From Tolypothrix bouteillei VB521301 (GTDB lineage: Bacteria; Cyanobacteriota; Cyanobacteriia; Cyanobacteriales; Nostocaceae), in NCBI RefSeq assembly GCF_000760695.4, contig NZ_JHEG04000001.1, positions 1,396,717-1,460,716 of the forward strand: DNA of 64,000 nt, given 5' to 3'. Shown here in pieces: positions 8,575 through 18,107 of the stretch (position 1 is its first letter; every line of letters begins with the position of its first letter). The position numbers and the translations under genes were made by a program. The notes beneath the pieces were generated by a model. It was not told the origin of the DNA and did no database searches. It saw only the letters and a program-made list of their open reading frames with translations.

Positions 8575-9005
8575 TTGTTAAATTTTGATCGCTGCTTACT
8601 TGTTAACCTAAAAGAGGTTAAATCGAGATCCGTACTTAAACGCAAATAGAAAGGGGCAGATATAGCAAACAGTGCAATGTAGCGATCTCTAATTTCAGGG
8701 CTGTGGTAGCAAGAGATACTGGGGCAAAAGCAACGGGGGCAGCCTTCTTCGCAACGAGTTTTTAAATTTTTGTCTGGAAATTAGTAAAAACAAACAGACT
8801 AGAAAAATTTTTCAACGCTTTTTTTGAAGTACGTTTGCAATATATCAGTATTATAATTTTTGGTGAAAATTCCCCAACAGCAGCATAACTATTTTTGATA
8901 AAAATAGCTCTGTTGCAGTCACCATATGACTTAGAAACAATTTTTAAGCAAATCTTTAGTTCCCCACCCATTCAATCAATTAGGACTATATCGCCCTGTT
9001 ATTAA
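8575..9005. other. Gene-free stretch
   Basis: No supported gene. A 69-codon open frame on the minus strand (8762-8971) is lysine/phenylalanine-rich and lacks family signals, so it is not called. The last part reads toward the nuclease remnant. A possible frame N-Q-L-G-L-Y-R-P-V-I before 9003 may be further eroded nuclease sequence. Confidence 0.35.
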
Positions 9006-9134
9006 CAACAAAACAAAGCCGAATGGAGAAATTGGCAAACATGGCGGTTAACTGTTAGTGAAATTGAAGATTTAGTAGCACTCGACTTCTTTTCAAATAT
9101 TCCTGACGACGTTGAGGAGATAATCGAGTCCGAC
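9006..9134 (+). pseudogene. C-terminal remnant of a NucA-like DNA/RNA non-specific endonuclease
   Basis: The plus-strand frame between the stop at 9003 and ATG 9135 reads NWQTWRLTVSEIEDL and DFFSNIPDDVEEII. This matches the last 40 residues of secreted NucA-type nucleases (typically NWRTWRVSVD...YDFLSNV). The catalytic DRGH half is missing. The frame runs without a stop straight into a plus-strand open frame that is the exact antisense of the pentapeptide gene (to 9779). The sequence resemblance is observed; the nuclease origin is inference from the C-terminal motif only. Confidence 0.5.
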
Positions 9135-9179
9135 ATGGGACCTGTTATTTCTCTTGCTTCTCTCTTAGCAGATCCAGAG

Positions 9180-9674
9180 CTAACGGCTGTCTACCCAGTT
9201 GGAAACATCGTTGATGATAGCGCCATCAGGCATAATGGTATTACGAAAAAGAGTTCCGTCGTCACCGCTAACTCCTTGGAAGAAAGCATCACTGAGATTA
9301 GCTCCCGTCAAGTCAGCACGGTCAAATATGGTCAGGGACATTTGAGTTTCCCTCAAATCAGCGTTCGTGAGGTTGACAGCAGTAAAGTCAGTCATTTCCA
9401 GGTTAGCACCTCTCAAGTTGGCGTTAGACAAATCGGCACAACCCAGTTCAGCCTTAGTCAAATCAGCACCGCTCAGATTTGCTCCAGTCAAATTAACATA
9501 AGCCAAGCAAGCTCTGGACAAATTAGCCCCACTGAGGTCAATATCGCTCAGAACGTTCTGAGTGGGATCGTAGTCACAGATATCAGCAATGCTAAGAACA
9601 GCCCCACTCAAGTCAACTCCAGAGAAATCTCGCTCAAGAGCAGCATAGCGCCTGTACAATTCTTCTCCATCCAT
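9180..9674 (-). CDS. Pentapeptide-repeat protein
   Basis: The 164-residue protein starts ELYRRYAALERDFSGVDLSG, continues as A(D/N)LXX pentapeptides (GANLS, GADLT, GCADLSNANLRGANLE) and closes with FRNTIMPDGAIINDV. These proteins form a right-handed quadrilateral beta helix; the function is unknown here. The minus strand is preferred because the start and the closing NTIMPDG block recur in two paralogues at 30.4 and 31.7 kb. The opposite strand is also open for its whole length, reading Q-(V/I)-(S/G)-T repeats, because 15-base periodic DNA keeps several frames free of stops. No membrane segment or signal. Confidence 0.75.
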   Translation of the reverse strand: MDGEELYRRYAALERDFSGVDLSGAVLSIADICDYDPTQNVLSDIDLSGANLSRACLAYVNLTGANLSGADLTKAELGCADLSNANLRGANLEMTDFTAVNLTNADLRETQMSLTIFDRADLTGANLSDAFFQGVSGDDGTLFRNTIMPDGAIINDVSNWVDSR

Positions 9675-10056
9675 AACTCAATTCCTGCATTAACTAACAC
9701 CTATAAAGATAATCTACTAAACCTCTTCGATCCCACCTTAGAGGGATATCTGGCTATTTTACCTGCTTATCAAAGGTAAGGTTTTGGTAGCCAGCTTGTT
9801 GGCATCGAGCTTTATTATTGATGGAATAGTGCAGCAGTAGATACGTGGCAGATACTTAACAGTATTTCGTGACCAGTCAAAACACAAAACTACTACTTTT
9901 AATTGGGGTAACCCGTACCAAGGGTAGAAATAAGATGAATTTTTCCTCCTTTACAATAGAGATATGTCAGAAAGAAAACTATTATTCAATACTCTTCATT
10001 AATTCCCTCGCAATAATATTTCATTTCTTTCCCGTCTTCTCTACTCCCTCATTGAA

Positions 10057-11139
10057 ATGATTGCAAGTACTGTCTCAACACCAAAAGCACCTTCCGTGCG
10101 AGAACCGAAATTATGGATGCCAGAACGAGTTTTGTTTACACCAGCTGCTCTGGATGAACCTTGGGGACAGCAAATTCTTCAACGACTGCAGTCTTATAAT
10201 TTACCGATAGAGGAGTTACCGCGAAATCGCCTTACAGGTTTGCGCGGTGAATCCGAACGTGAAACTTATGATATCGCCAAGCGTACTCTTGCAGTTGTGA
10301 CGGCTCCGCCTAGTTCCTTCAAGCTTAGCCCCATCCCACCATCTGCTGATTGGCAATTTCACATTGCAGAAGGTTGTCCGGCGCACTGTCAATACTGTTA
10401 TCTTGCAGGAAGTTTGCAAGGTCCACCAGTCATTCGCGTATTTGCTAACTTACCTCAAATATTGGAGAATTTAGCAGGATACGAGCAACCGGATAAGGCA
10501 ACATCTTATGAAGCAAGCTGTTATACCGATCCCTTGGGTATTGAACACCTTACGGGTAGCCTTGCTGAATGCATTCGTTATTTTGGGACTCGCGATCGCG
10601 CCTATTTACGTTGCGTATCCAAGTTTGATGCAGTGGATAAACTTCTTGAGATACCGCATAACGGTCATACCCGCTTTCGCATGAGTGTGAATGCTGCTCC
10701 TGTTTCCGGTCGATTTGAGGGTGGGACTGCATCAGTACCGTCACGACTTATGGCATTGCGAAAGCTAGCCCTACCACAAGAGAGTGGTGGTGGCGGTTAT
10801 CCCGTTGGTTTGGTTATTGCACCAATTATGCTTGTAGATGATTGGCAATCTTCTTACGAGCGCTTGTTTGACCAGATAAGTGAAGCGTTAGATTTTGATT
10901 GCGACCTCACTTTTGAACTGATCTCGCACCGCTTTACACCAGGATCGAAAGAAGTTTTGCAAACTTGGTATCCCCAATCAAAGCTAGATATGGATGAAGA
11001 TAAGCGCAGTGTTAAACGCAATAAGTTTGGTGGAACCAAGTATGTTTATGAAGCTGACGCGATGAAGACATTACGCCGCTATTTTGAGAGTGAGATTCAA
11101 AGACGTTTTCCAAAAGCCAAAATTCTATATTGGACGTAG
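10057..11139 (+). CDS. splB: Spore photoproduct lyase-like radical SAM protein
   Basis: The 360-residue protein carries the radical SAM cluster EGCPAHCQYCYL (Cys107, Cys111, Cys114; the CxxxCxxC spacing of SPL). It also has ASCYTDPLGIEHLTG with Cys155 in the place of the hydrogen-donating cysteine of Bacillus spore photoproduct lyase. The opening KLWMPERVLFTPAALDEPWG and the ending RRYFESEIQRRFPKAKILYWT fit cyanobacterial SPL-family proteins. In spore formers SPL repairs 5-thyminyl-5,6-dihydrothymine. Cyanobacteria make no endospores, so the substrate here may be a similar lesion in desiccated cells or something else. Single gene with no close neighbour. Confidence 0.8.
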   Translation: MIASTVSTPKAPSVREPKLWMPERVLFTPAALDEPWGQQILQRLQSYNLPIEELPRNRLTGLRGESERETYDIAKRTLAVVTAPPSSFKLSPIPPSADWQFHIAEGCPAHCQYCYLAGSLQGPPVIRVFANLPQILENLAGYEQPDKATSYEASCYTDPLGIEHLTGSLAECIRYFGTRDRAYLRCVSKFDAVDKLLEIPHNGHTRFRMSVNAAPVSGRFEGGTASVPSRLMALRKLALPQESGGGGYPVGLVIAPIMLVDDWQSSYERLFDQISEALDFDCDLTFELISHRFTPGSKEVLQTWYPQSKLDMDEDKRSVKRNKFGGTKYVYEADAMKTLRRYFESEIQRRFPKAKILYWT

Positions 11140-11185
11140 AGTGGAAAGGGAGTACTAGGGACAAGACCTTTGCCAATTTCTCAAA

Positions 11186-11305
11186 AACCCTACAGACTCC
11201 AAGTCTGTAGCTATATAAAAGAAGCCCACTCGCGTGAGCTAAAACCATTAGCCCTTGCCTTGCGGGCTAATTTTGTATAGCCCCATTCTTTGAGAGTGAG
11301 GGCAT
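11186..11305. repeat. Pair of dispersed palindromic repeats
   Basis: CTACAGACT-CCA-AGTCTGTAG (11190-11210) is a perfect nine-base-pair hairpin, followed at 11248-11270 by TTAGCCC...GGGCTAA. The tail TTTGTATAGCCCCA...GAGGGC recurs near 33.65 kb around another hairpin (33669-33683). These are dispersed cyanobacterial repeats. The first could act as a transcription stop after the radical SAM gene, but it lacks a U-tract. Confidence 0.6.
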
Positions 11306-11437
11306 TTTGGCAGATGAAAACTATGCATATCTAGACAAATCTTTGAAGTAGTTGTCCGCATTCATCTGTAGTTCCATAACTTTTACAACAAACTTTCTCA
11401 TCACTTTGATACCCGGAGAATGCTTTTTTGATTTTCT

Positions 11438-12313
11438 TTAAGAGACTTCTACCTGTTTGACCTCTTGAGTCTGTACTTGGTCAAGTGCTGGTAACTTTTG
11501 CCCCAAAATCATCACTATTACCATCATTAATAAACTCGTTACCATAATGACGCTCACCACATTTGGATCTTCAAAATTACTCGTACCTATTAACAATGCG
11601 GCGGCGAAATTGCGTTGAGCGGTTCCTACTCCTAGTACTCTCTGGGTATCAATACTAGGACCGCCTAGAAGATAACCCACAGTAAAGGAGAAGACAATAA
11701 AAATGGCACAAACAAAGATGACACCAGTTTTTAATAAAAAAATAATCTCGTTAAAGTGTACTATCAGCCTCACGACTAAACCTAGAATTAAGCCAAAATT
11801 AGATATTTTCAAGGCTATTGTTTGAATATTAAAAGCGTTCGCTTCATATTTTGCCTTAATTAATAACCCAATTCCCAAGGGGATTAACATCAGAAATATT
11901 AAGGGTTTGGCAATATCCCAAGAGTTAACTTGTACGCCTTGTAAAACTAATGGTAGTACGAGCGGCATATAAAAGACTGTACCGAACATTAACAACATCA
12001 TCAGTCCTGTAGAAAAAGCTAAATTTCCCTTGACTATTTGGGCAAGTTTGGGTAATGCTGGAGGACCAGATGCTAATGCCATGACAATTAAACCATCTTT
12101 TACGGGTTCTGTAAGAGGTATGACTTGCAGCAGTAAATACACAAAAAGTGGCACTAAGACAAAGTTGGTCAGCAACGAGAAAGTTACCAAACGAACATTA
12201 CAAAGAGGTTGCCAAATTTGTTGTACAGTTAACTTTAACCCTGTTCCAAACATTGTAGCAACAACAAATGCTAGAAAGGCTATTTTGTCAAGCACTGGGA
12301 TAATTTCATGCAT
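11438..12313 (-). CDS. BASS-type sodium-dependent transporter
   Basis: The 291-residue protein is almost entirely hydrophobic with eight to nine membrane helices and the bile acid:sodium symporter signatures FGTGLKLT, MALASGPPALPKLAQIVKGN and GTAQRNFAAALLIGTSNF (the crossover region that binds sodium). Relatives carry bile acids, pantoate, pyruvate or other organic acids, so the substrate is open. It lies just downstream of the arylsulfatase on the same strand with a 193-base gap, so co-transcription is possible but not shown. It starts at ATG 12313. Confidence 0.8.
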   Translation of the reverse strand: MHEIIPVLDKIAFLAFVVATMFGTGLKLTVQQIWQPLCNVRLVTFSLLTNFVLVPLFVYLLLQVIPLTEPVKDGLIVMALASGPPALPKLAQIVKGNLAFSTGLMMLLMFGTVFYMPLVLPLVLQGVQVNSWDIAKPLIFLMLIPLGIGLLIKAKYEANAFNIQTIALKISNFGLILGLVVRLIVHFNEIIFLLKTGVIFVCAIFIVFSFTVGYLLGGPSIDTQRVLGVGTAQRNFAAALLIGTSNFEDPNVVSVIMVTSLLMMVIVMILGQKLPALDQVQTQEVKQVEVS

Positions 12314-12506
12314 AAATTTTTAATTTTTTACTGGTTATAAAATATTTTTTTATTCCGATAATGACACAAGAAAGAGGTAATTGATGAATTCTACCGTTTC
12401 TCCAAATGTTGGCAGTAGACGATCCCCCTAGCCACTCTTAAAAGGGGAATTTCTGAAAGTTAATGTGTCGCTTTAATTTAGAGAATTGGTATTACCTCTT
12501 TATGAT

Positions 12507-14867
12507 TTAATTCAAATTCAAGGTAACTTTCTGTAAATTACCTGTGAATGCAAATGGAACTTGATAAGTTTCACTTGCAGGAGTACCTGTATCTCGACCA
12601 ACATCAAAGGTTTCATCTAATGCCAATCGATAGGGTACAGTTTTTTGAATTCGACCTTCAGCTACCTGTCGATCGTTGATAAATAACTTCCCAGTTCCTC
12701 CTGCACCAACCTCACCGCCATCGCAATCAAAATCAAATCTGATTGTTGATTTCCCTGGAAGTAGTTTTTCAGAAGATTGAATTACATAACGTTCTGCATT
12801 GACGAAGTTGTAGAGATATGTCGGTTTACTCTTTTCTAAAAAAAAGCTCCAACCAGCAAAACGTCCCCCTTGGGTTAATAGCACACCTTCTGCACCACGT
12901 TCTGGAATCTCCACATCAGCAGTGATGGTGAAGGATCTATTTTTCAAACTTGGTGCGCTCCCTTCTGGAATGGGTGCTACACCAGAATAGTAAGTAAAAG
13001 TTTTCTGTCCGGAGGCTGGAGAGGGACGGCTGGTGACATCAAACCGTTCAGAAATGCGATCGTCTAATGGCAAAACTTTATATTGACGGGCTTGTGATAA
13101 AAACAATTCTTGCAGTTTTGCCAGTTTCTGAGGATTTTCAGCCGCTAGGTTATTGGCTTCACTAAAATCTTCTTCAATGTTGTACAGTTCCCAAGGGTCT
13201 TGTTGGAAATCAGCATTAATTGTACCTTGCCAAGGTAATCGAGGATGACGAGCGGCGGCTATCCATCCTCGATCGTAAATAGCGCGGTTGCCAAACATCT
13301 CGAAATACTGGGTTTTACGATGGGAAGGTGCATCAGGATTATCGAAGGTGTAGGCTAAGCTAGTTCCTTCTAGTTTCTGTTGCTTTACTCCGTTAACTTC
13401 AGTCGGTACAGTAATTCCTGCAACCTCTAATATCGTGGGAGTAATATCGATTACATGATGGAATTGACTTCGGATTCCACCACGATCTTTAATGCGCTCG
13501 CCCCAAGCGACAATCAAGGGATTACGAGTACCGCCGAAGTGAGAGGCGATTTGTTTTGTCCATTGAAAAGGGGTAGCGCCTGCCCATGCCCAGGCTGCAT
13601 GATAGTGATTAAAGGTTTTGGCACTACCTAAATCATTCAATGAAGCCAGCAGTTGCTCTCGACTTTCAGGTACTTTATTGAAAACTCTTAATTCATTGAT
13701 ACTACCTGCTAAACCGCCCTCTGCACTAGCACCATTATCTCCAACAATATAGAAAATAATCGTATTATCCAATTCACCAATTTGGTCGATCGCATTAATT
13801 AATCTGCCAACTTCAAAGTCAGTCTGTGCTAAAAAGCCTGCAAACACTTCCATTTCATGGGCATAAATTCTTTGTTCATCTTTAGATAAGGAATCCCAAG
13901 CAGGAAGTTCTTTAGGACGGGGTGTAAGCTGTGCATTAGCCGGAATTACGCCTAGTTGTTTTTGACGGGCAAAGGTTTCTTCTCGCAAACGATCCCAGCC
14001 TTCATCAAATTTCCCTTTATATTTGTCTATCCAGGCTTTGGGGGCATGGTGGGGCGCATGGGTAGCACCAGTCGCTAAATAGGTGAATGTTGGTTTATCA
14101 GGGGCTATGGATTGTTGAGAGCGAATCCAGGCGATCGCACGATCTACTAGATCTGAAGTCAAATGGTAATCGGGGTTATTCATTGGTGGTGCAACCCGTT
14201 TAGTATTCTCTACTAAAGCCGGACTCCATTGATTGGTATCACCACCTAAAAAACCGTAAAAATACTCGAATCCCAACCCTGCTGGCCAGCGATCGAAAGG
14301 ACCAGCTGCGCTAGTTTCATAATCTGGCGTGTTGTGCCATTTACCGAAAGCAGCAGTATTATAACCATTTTGCCGCAATATTTCTGCTACTGTAGCAGCA
14401 CTCTTAGGTAAGATAGTTGTGTACCCGGGAAAGCCTGTTGCTAATTCCTCAACAACTCCCGTACTCACTGAGTGATGATTGCGTCCAGTCAACAAAGCTG
14501 CTCGTGTAGGGGAACAAAGGGCTGTGGTATGGAATTGGTTGTAACGCAATCCTCTTTCTGCTAAGCGAGTCAGATTTGGTGTTTCTACAAGTCCACCAAA
14601 GGTACTTGCTTGCCCAAAGCCCACATCATCAAGCAGTACTAACAGCACATTCGGGGCTTTTTCTGGTGCAGCGATTGGGGCGGGAAAGTCTGGTGTTGAC
14701 TCGGGATAAGTGGTGCCGATTTTACCCTGAAAGAACGGTTGGGGAACAGGCAGTACCTTGGCTGTATCTGCTAGAGCAGGGCTAATAAGGGTGGCTAAGC
14801 TGATGACAACAGATACGGCGATACTTGTTGCGAGCAAAGCGAACGCCCGTAGAATTAAACGTAGCAT
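12507..14867 (-). CDS. Secreted arylsulfatase
   Basis: The 786-residue sulfatase has a signal peptide (residues 1-33, ending SPALA) and the metal ligands LLDDVGFGQ. Its maturation motif is [14 protein letters not shown], in which Cys118 would be oxidised to formylglycine. A second metal site is [12 protein letters not shown], and a C-terminal beta domain of roughly 150 residues follows. It is close in layout to Pseudomonas AtsA-type enzymes that free sulfate from aromatic or alkyl sulfate esters. Remnants of sulfonate genes (TauD-like, SsuA-like) lie upstream at 15.5-17.2 kb, so the area was probably a sulfur-scavenging island. The formylglycine-generating enzyme is not in the window. Confidence 0.9.
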   Translation of the reverse strand: MLRLILRAFALLATSIAVSVVISLATLISPALADTAKVLPVPQPFFQGKIGTTYPESTPDFPAPIAAPEKAPNVLLVLLDDVGFGQASTFGGLVETPNLTRLAERGLRYNQFHTTALCSPTRAALLTGRNHHSVSTGVVEELATGFPGYTTILPKSAATVAEILRQNGYNTAAFGKWHNTPDYETSAAGPFDRWPAGLGFEYFYGFLGGDTNQWSPALVENTKRVAPPMNNPDYHLTSDLVDRAIAWIRSQQSIAPDKPTFTYLATGATHAPHHAPKAWIDKYKGKFDEGWDRLREETFARQKQLGVIPANAQLTPRPKELPAWDSLSKDEQRIYAHEMEVFAGFLAQTDFEVGRLINAIDQIGELDNTIIFYIVGDNGASAEGGLAGSINELRVFNKVPESREQLLASLNDLGSAKTFNHYHAAWAWAGATPFQWTKQIASHFGGTRNPLIVAWGERIKDRGGIRSQFHHVIDITPTILEVAGITVPTEVNGVKQQKLEGTSLAYTFDNPDAPSHRKTQYFEMFGNRAIYDRGWIAAARHPRLPWQGTINADFQQDPWELYNIEEDFSEANNLAAENPQKLAKLQELFLSQARQYKVLPLDDRISERFDVTSRPSPASGQKTFTYYSGVAPIPEGSAPSLKNRSFTITADVEIPERGAEGVLLTQGGRFAGWSFFLEKSKPTYLYNFVNAERYVIQSSEKLLPGKSTIRFDFDCDGGEVGAGGTGKLFINDRQVAEGRIQKTVPYRLALDETFDVGRDTGTPASETYQVPFAFTGNLQKVTLNLN

Positions 14868-15097
14868 GCATTCAATAACCTAATTACTTCAAGTTTTGCG
14901 CTTGGTGCTGTTCTACAAGGGAACGGGAACAGGGAAACAAAGCTTTAATTGTTTGAAAGGCTAATAATTAGAGTATCATATCGGTTACAGCTAACAATCA
15001 CAAATAAATCAGCTTTTTAGGGATATCCAAGAAATAAATTATTCATCTTGTGGGACGGGCGTCCTCGCCCGTTCTTTATTAGTAACGGGCTAGAAGC

Positions 15098-15478
15098 TTG
15101 TGTCCTATTGCGATCGGGATTGGACTCATTGCCTTTGCACTATCGACAGAGGTCTTGCTTTCGTTGTTGATGCTAGTGGTGGTTGGCGGCGGTGGAATAC
15201 TTCAGGTTTCTTGCAGTAACACGATTGTCCAAACCCTAGTAGAAGACGATAAGCGTGGCAAGGTGATGAGTCTTTATTCTCTTGCTATGATTGGCACGTT
15301 ACTTTTAGGTAACTTAATAGCTGGTAGTCTAGCACACTACATTGGCGCTCCTAATACAACAATCAGAAGTGGTATTGTTTGCCTTTTAGAATCGGTTTGG
15401 TTTGCGCGACACTTACCCCTTCTCACAAGTTGGATTGTTAATCGAACTAGCCACAATTTAAAAAGTACGGTAAACTGA
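15098..15478 (+). pseudogene. C-terminal fragment of an MFS transporter
   Basis: About 126 codons match the last third of EntS-like major facilitator transporters. They contain SNTIVQTLVEDDKRGKVMSL, GNLIAGSLAHYIGAPNT and ARHLPLL, with three or four hydrophobic helices, while intact proteins have about 410 residues. In frame, a stop sits at 15083 directly upstream, inside a palindromic dispersed repeat (GACGGGCGTCCTCGCCCGTTC near 15055). A repeat-associated deletion therefore probably removed the 5' part. The only possible start is TTG 15098 with no ribosome site, so I treat it as dead. Confidence 0.75.
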
Positions 15479-15519
15479 TAGAATAATAGTAAAATAGAAA
15501 TAAACTCTGAAAAATTCTT

Positions 15520-15693
15520 ATGAGCAACGAGCACATAAAAGTAAAACAGGTAACTGGTTTCATTGGTGCTGAAATTAGTAGTGTCAATCGTTTGCGATCG
15601 CAAGCGGTTGAAGGTGAGCCGTTCGGTGTCGAAGCCCCAAACATCGTACAGAAGAAAGCAGAGAAGGTAGAAGCAGAACCAGTACTTTCGTAA
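15520..15693 (+). pseudogene. TauD/TfdA-like dioxygenase N-terminal fragment fused to unrelated tail
   Basis: This 57-codon frame begins MSNEHIKVKQVTGFIGAEIS, resembling the first strand of Fe(II)/2-oxoglutarate-dependent TauD/TfdA dioxygenases, which normally continue with (S)GVDLS for about 280 residues. After a GCGATCGC octamer the sequence changes to a charged tail rich in Glu/Lys/Val. Its sulfur-related neighbours (arylsulfatase, SsuA remnant) make a taurine/alkylsulfonate dioxygenase origin plausible. Only about 18 residues carry the resemblance, so the call is tentative; a small unrelated protein is the alternative. Confidence 0.4.
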
Positions 15694-16371
15694 GCTACAG
15701 ATATTAAAAAAACCTGCCTTCGGAGGTTTCGTTTATATAGCCGCGATTTCTAATCGCTTGGGCTGAATTAAATTTTACTCAAAATTCAATTATGATTGCT
15801 AGAGTACAGAGCAAAAAGCCATAGAAACTGCTTTCAAAGCATTAGAATTACTTATTTTAAAAAGCAATTAATAAATGAATCAATCATAATACACTCATTT
15901 GATTGTAATTTGCTACAATCCTATATCTTTAATAAGATATAGGATTGGTATTTTATTTCTGAAAAACCGACCTACTTTTGAAGAGATATAAAATCAAATG
16001 TAGTGTTTTGGAGAAATTAGTCAATTTTTTATAAACTGAGCTAATCGAAATAGTACTAAACTATATTTCTAAATTTAAAAACTCAATTTTTTAATATAAA
16101 TGGAGAAGATAGTATTTGGGGGTAGTTGCAATCTCTAACTGGAGAAAGAAGAGTCCTTGCAGGCAGAATGGCATTATGAAATTAAGTAAAGCTTAACTTT
16201 GACTCAATCTACTTTGGTTGGAAAAAGATTCAAGCTAATAGATTCCGATCTAATTCCAAAAAGATAGTTTAAGTCAGAGTCAAGAAGCTAAACTCATATT
16301 GCTAATTTTAAGCCACTGCCTACAAGGTATTAAATACGGCTTTTAACTCAATTCTTTACTCCAATAAGAAC
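15694..16371. other. Long AT-rich gene-free stretch
   Basis: A small hairpin AAACCTgccttcggAGGTTT (15710-15729) followed by GTTTATATAGCC is a dispersed repeat or a weak terminator. The next 600 bases are AT-rich with stops in all frames. I see no gene and no further structure. The part nearest 16372 presumably holds the promoter of the small secreted protein. Confidence 0.5.
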
Positions 16372-16743
16372 ATGAAACGTTTAATTTTTGGTAGCTTATC
16401 TGCGTTGTTGCTCTCTACTTCTACTCTGCCTGTTTTTGCCACTGAAAAGACATCGGTCAATCGTGTGGAATCGAGCAATACTCAATCAAGTATTACTCAA
16501 CTAGAACCTTTAGAGCTTGTTAATTTAGCTTATCAAGGTTACTTTAGTCAACAAGGAATTCCTGGCTATAGTGATTTTCTTCTGGCTATTCGACAAAAAG
16601 AAATTAGTGCTGAAGATATTGTTCAAGTCGCTGTTAATACCAGAAAAGTACCATCACAAGCTTTGAGTGATGAAGAATATTTAAATGCAGTTAAAGTCAA
16701 AGTAGATGCATTAGCTAACACCGCAGATGGAAGTTTTAATTAG
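16372..16743 (+). CDS. Small secreted protein of unknown function
   Basis: The 123-residue protein has a clear signal peptide: a basic start, a hydrophobic run and a cut after PVFA near residue 24. The mature part has about 100 residues, acidic and helical. It reads LEPLELVNLAYQGYFSQQGI and DEEYLNAVKVKVDALANT and resembles short periplasmic hypothetical proteins of filamentous cyanobacteria. No catalytic motif or cysteine is seen. Its stop lies within the 3' end of the antisense SsuA remnant. Confidence 0.6.
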   Translation: MKRLIFGSLSALLLSTSTLPVFATEKTSVNRVESSNTQSSITQLEPLELVNLAYQGYFSQQGIPGYSDFLLAIRQKEISAEDIVQVAVNTRKVPSQALSDEEYLNAVKVKVDALANTADGSFN

Positions 16744-17167
16744 TCATAAAAGAATTAACAGGAACCAAATGAGAAATAGATTTAGCATTAGCCGAAGCTG
16801 TAGCTAGATAAACTAACTGTGTTCCAGCCGCTTGTGCAAAAACTAGCGGCGATTCGTCTGTAGATGCAATATCAAGTCCACCTGCATTCAAAGCTTCTAA
16901 TTGTTGAGGATCTGCTGCAAATTCAGGGCATTCTAGCTTATATCTAAGATATTCTAATCTTTTTTAAAGAGTGCCTTGTTTTTCTAAGATTGCGAGTGAA
17001 GTCAGTTATTTAGCGCGTACTACTCTTACGACTTTTATATCTCTAGCAGCAAGTTTTGTACTACCTGTATTAAGTGTAGATGCTTTTTCTTGCTTTTGAG
17101 TACTCTTTACCGATTGCTTGCTACTAAATAAAAAAGTAGCGATTACAAGGCTATAACCTACAGGCAT
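16736..17167 (-). pseudogene. ssuA: SsuA-like sulfonate-binding protein, N-terminal remnant with internal stops
   Basis: Reading the minus strand from ATG 17167 in one frame gives ARDIKVVRVVRAK, stop, LTSLAILEKQGTL, stop, KRLEYL, LEALNAGGLDIASTDESPLV and FAQAAGTQLVYLA, ending at TAA 16736. This follows the order of aliphatic-sulfonate ABC binding proteins: KVVRIGYQK..., LEKRL, QLLEALNAGSIDFG.TGEAPPIFAQAAG. Two in-frame stops and loss of the C-terminal half make it a pseudogene. The hydrophobic start before a Ser/Lys-rich stretch suits an export signal. With the sulfatase and TauD fragment it records a lost sulfonate uptake system. Confidence 0.8.
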
Positions 17168-17169
17168 CT

Positions 17170-17520
17170 GCCAAGCGAGGTGGAGCCTTCCTTATGGCGT
17201 TCCCACGCGGAGCGTGAGAACCTTCGTGCCACGCTTCGCTATCAGGACTGGACTCACCAGTCGCCAGGACGTGAGAAAACCCTCCGGGTTCGCCCTTCTC
17301 CTTACGGAGACGCTAAGCGCAAAGCGCACGCTCCGCGACGAACGCGTTGCAAAGCTATGCCCGCAGGGCTATACGGGTATCTCAGGAGCACAGACGCTAT
17401 GTGCAAGGCACACGCTTCGTGATGCCTTTATGCCATGCCCGAAGGGCTATATGCCAGTCCCCAGGGCGCAGGAAACTTGTCTACAGGGCTGGACTCACCG
17501 CCTACACGGACTTAATCATA
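17170..17520. repeat. Dense cluster of palindromic dispersed repeats
   Basis: About 350 bases are built from G+C-rich modules such as CTCCTTACGGAGACGCT, GCACGCTCCGCGA, GTTGCAAAGCTATGCCCGCA and GGACTGGACTCACC. The same modules occur at 22.56-22.67, 32.57-32.72 and 61.95 kb. Open frames of 80-120 codons on the plus strand are by-products of this sequence and are not called. The cluster sits directly upstream of the SsuA remnant's start and may mark the deletion edge. Confidence 0.75.
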
Positions 17521-17702
17521 AAGGGGGTACAAGAGGCGGATTTAGTATTACCCGTCAACAATTCCTTAGAGCCTAAATTTGTAAATTTAAATTACTTGTA
17601 GGTGCATAAAAATATATTACATAAATCCTATCGATTTACTGTAGATTTTTAACTTTCATAATGTTACAGTATTTAACAGATTCAAGAAAACAGGTGAAAC
17701 AC

Positions 17703-18107
17703 ATGGCTGACATTGTTGATACTGCTGTTAATGCCGGTTCCTTTAACACTCTAGTTGCTGCAGTTAAAGCTGCCAATTTAGTAGATACACTAAAAGGCGC
17801 TGGTCCATTCACTGTTTTTGCGCCTACAGATGAAGCTTTTGCTAAGCTTCCAGAAGGTACGGTAGACGGATTACTTCAAGACATTCCAAAGCTCACACAA
17901 ATCTTGACCTATCACGTTGTTCCTGGCAAAGTGACTTCATCTGAAGTAGTTAACTTAACTTCAGCGACTACTGTTGAAGGATCGTCCGTGAAAATTGATG
18001 CTTCTAATGGTGGCGTCAAGGTGAATGATGCAATAGTTACAACACCTGATGTTACTGCTGATAACGGTGTTATCCATGTCATTGACAAAGTGTTGCTTCC
18101 TGCATAA
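17703..18107 (+). CDS. Fasciclin (FAS1) domain protein
   Basis: The protein is a single FAS1 domain of 134 residues: [19 protein letters not shown], the H1 box [20 protein letters not shown], the YH motif LTYHVVPGK and the H2 box [16 protein letters not shown]1 domains mediate adhesion or bind small ligands; in cyanobacteria short versions are common and poorly understood. I use ATG 17703, preceded by AGGTGAAACAC. The frame extends upstream to 17661, but that part lacks domain homology. There is no signal peptide at the chosen start, so it may be cytoplasmic. Confidence 0.85.
   Translation: MADIVDTAVNAGSFNTLVAAVKAANLVDTLKGAGPFTVFAPTDEAFAKLPEGTVDGLLQDIPKLTQILTYHVVPGKVTSSEVVNLTSATTVEGSSVKIDASNGGVKVNDAIVTTPDVTADNGVIHVIDKVLLPA

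Noticed and set aside
8762..8971. 69-codon minus-strand frame
   Set aside because: No family resemblance, no ribosome site and AT-driven composition.
9135..9779. 214-codon plus-strand frame of Q-V-S-T type repeats as a gene
   Set aside because: It is the antisense of a pentapeptide gene, lacks a ribosome site at its ATG, and paralogous loci keep only the minus frame intact. Kept as a finding because the frame joins a nuclease remnant.
17180..17601. Three overlapping plus-strand frames of 80-120 codons
   Set aside because: They lie in palindromic repeats and show Arg/Cys/His-rich composition without domain features.
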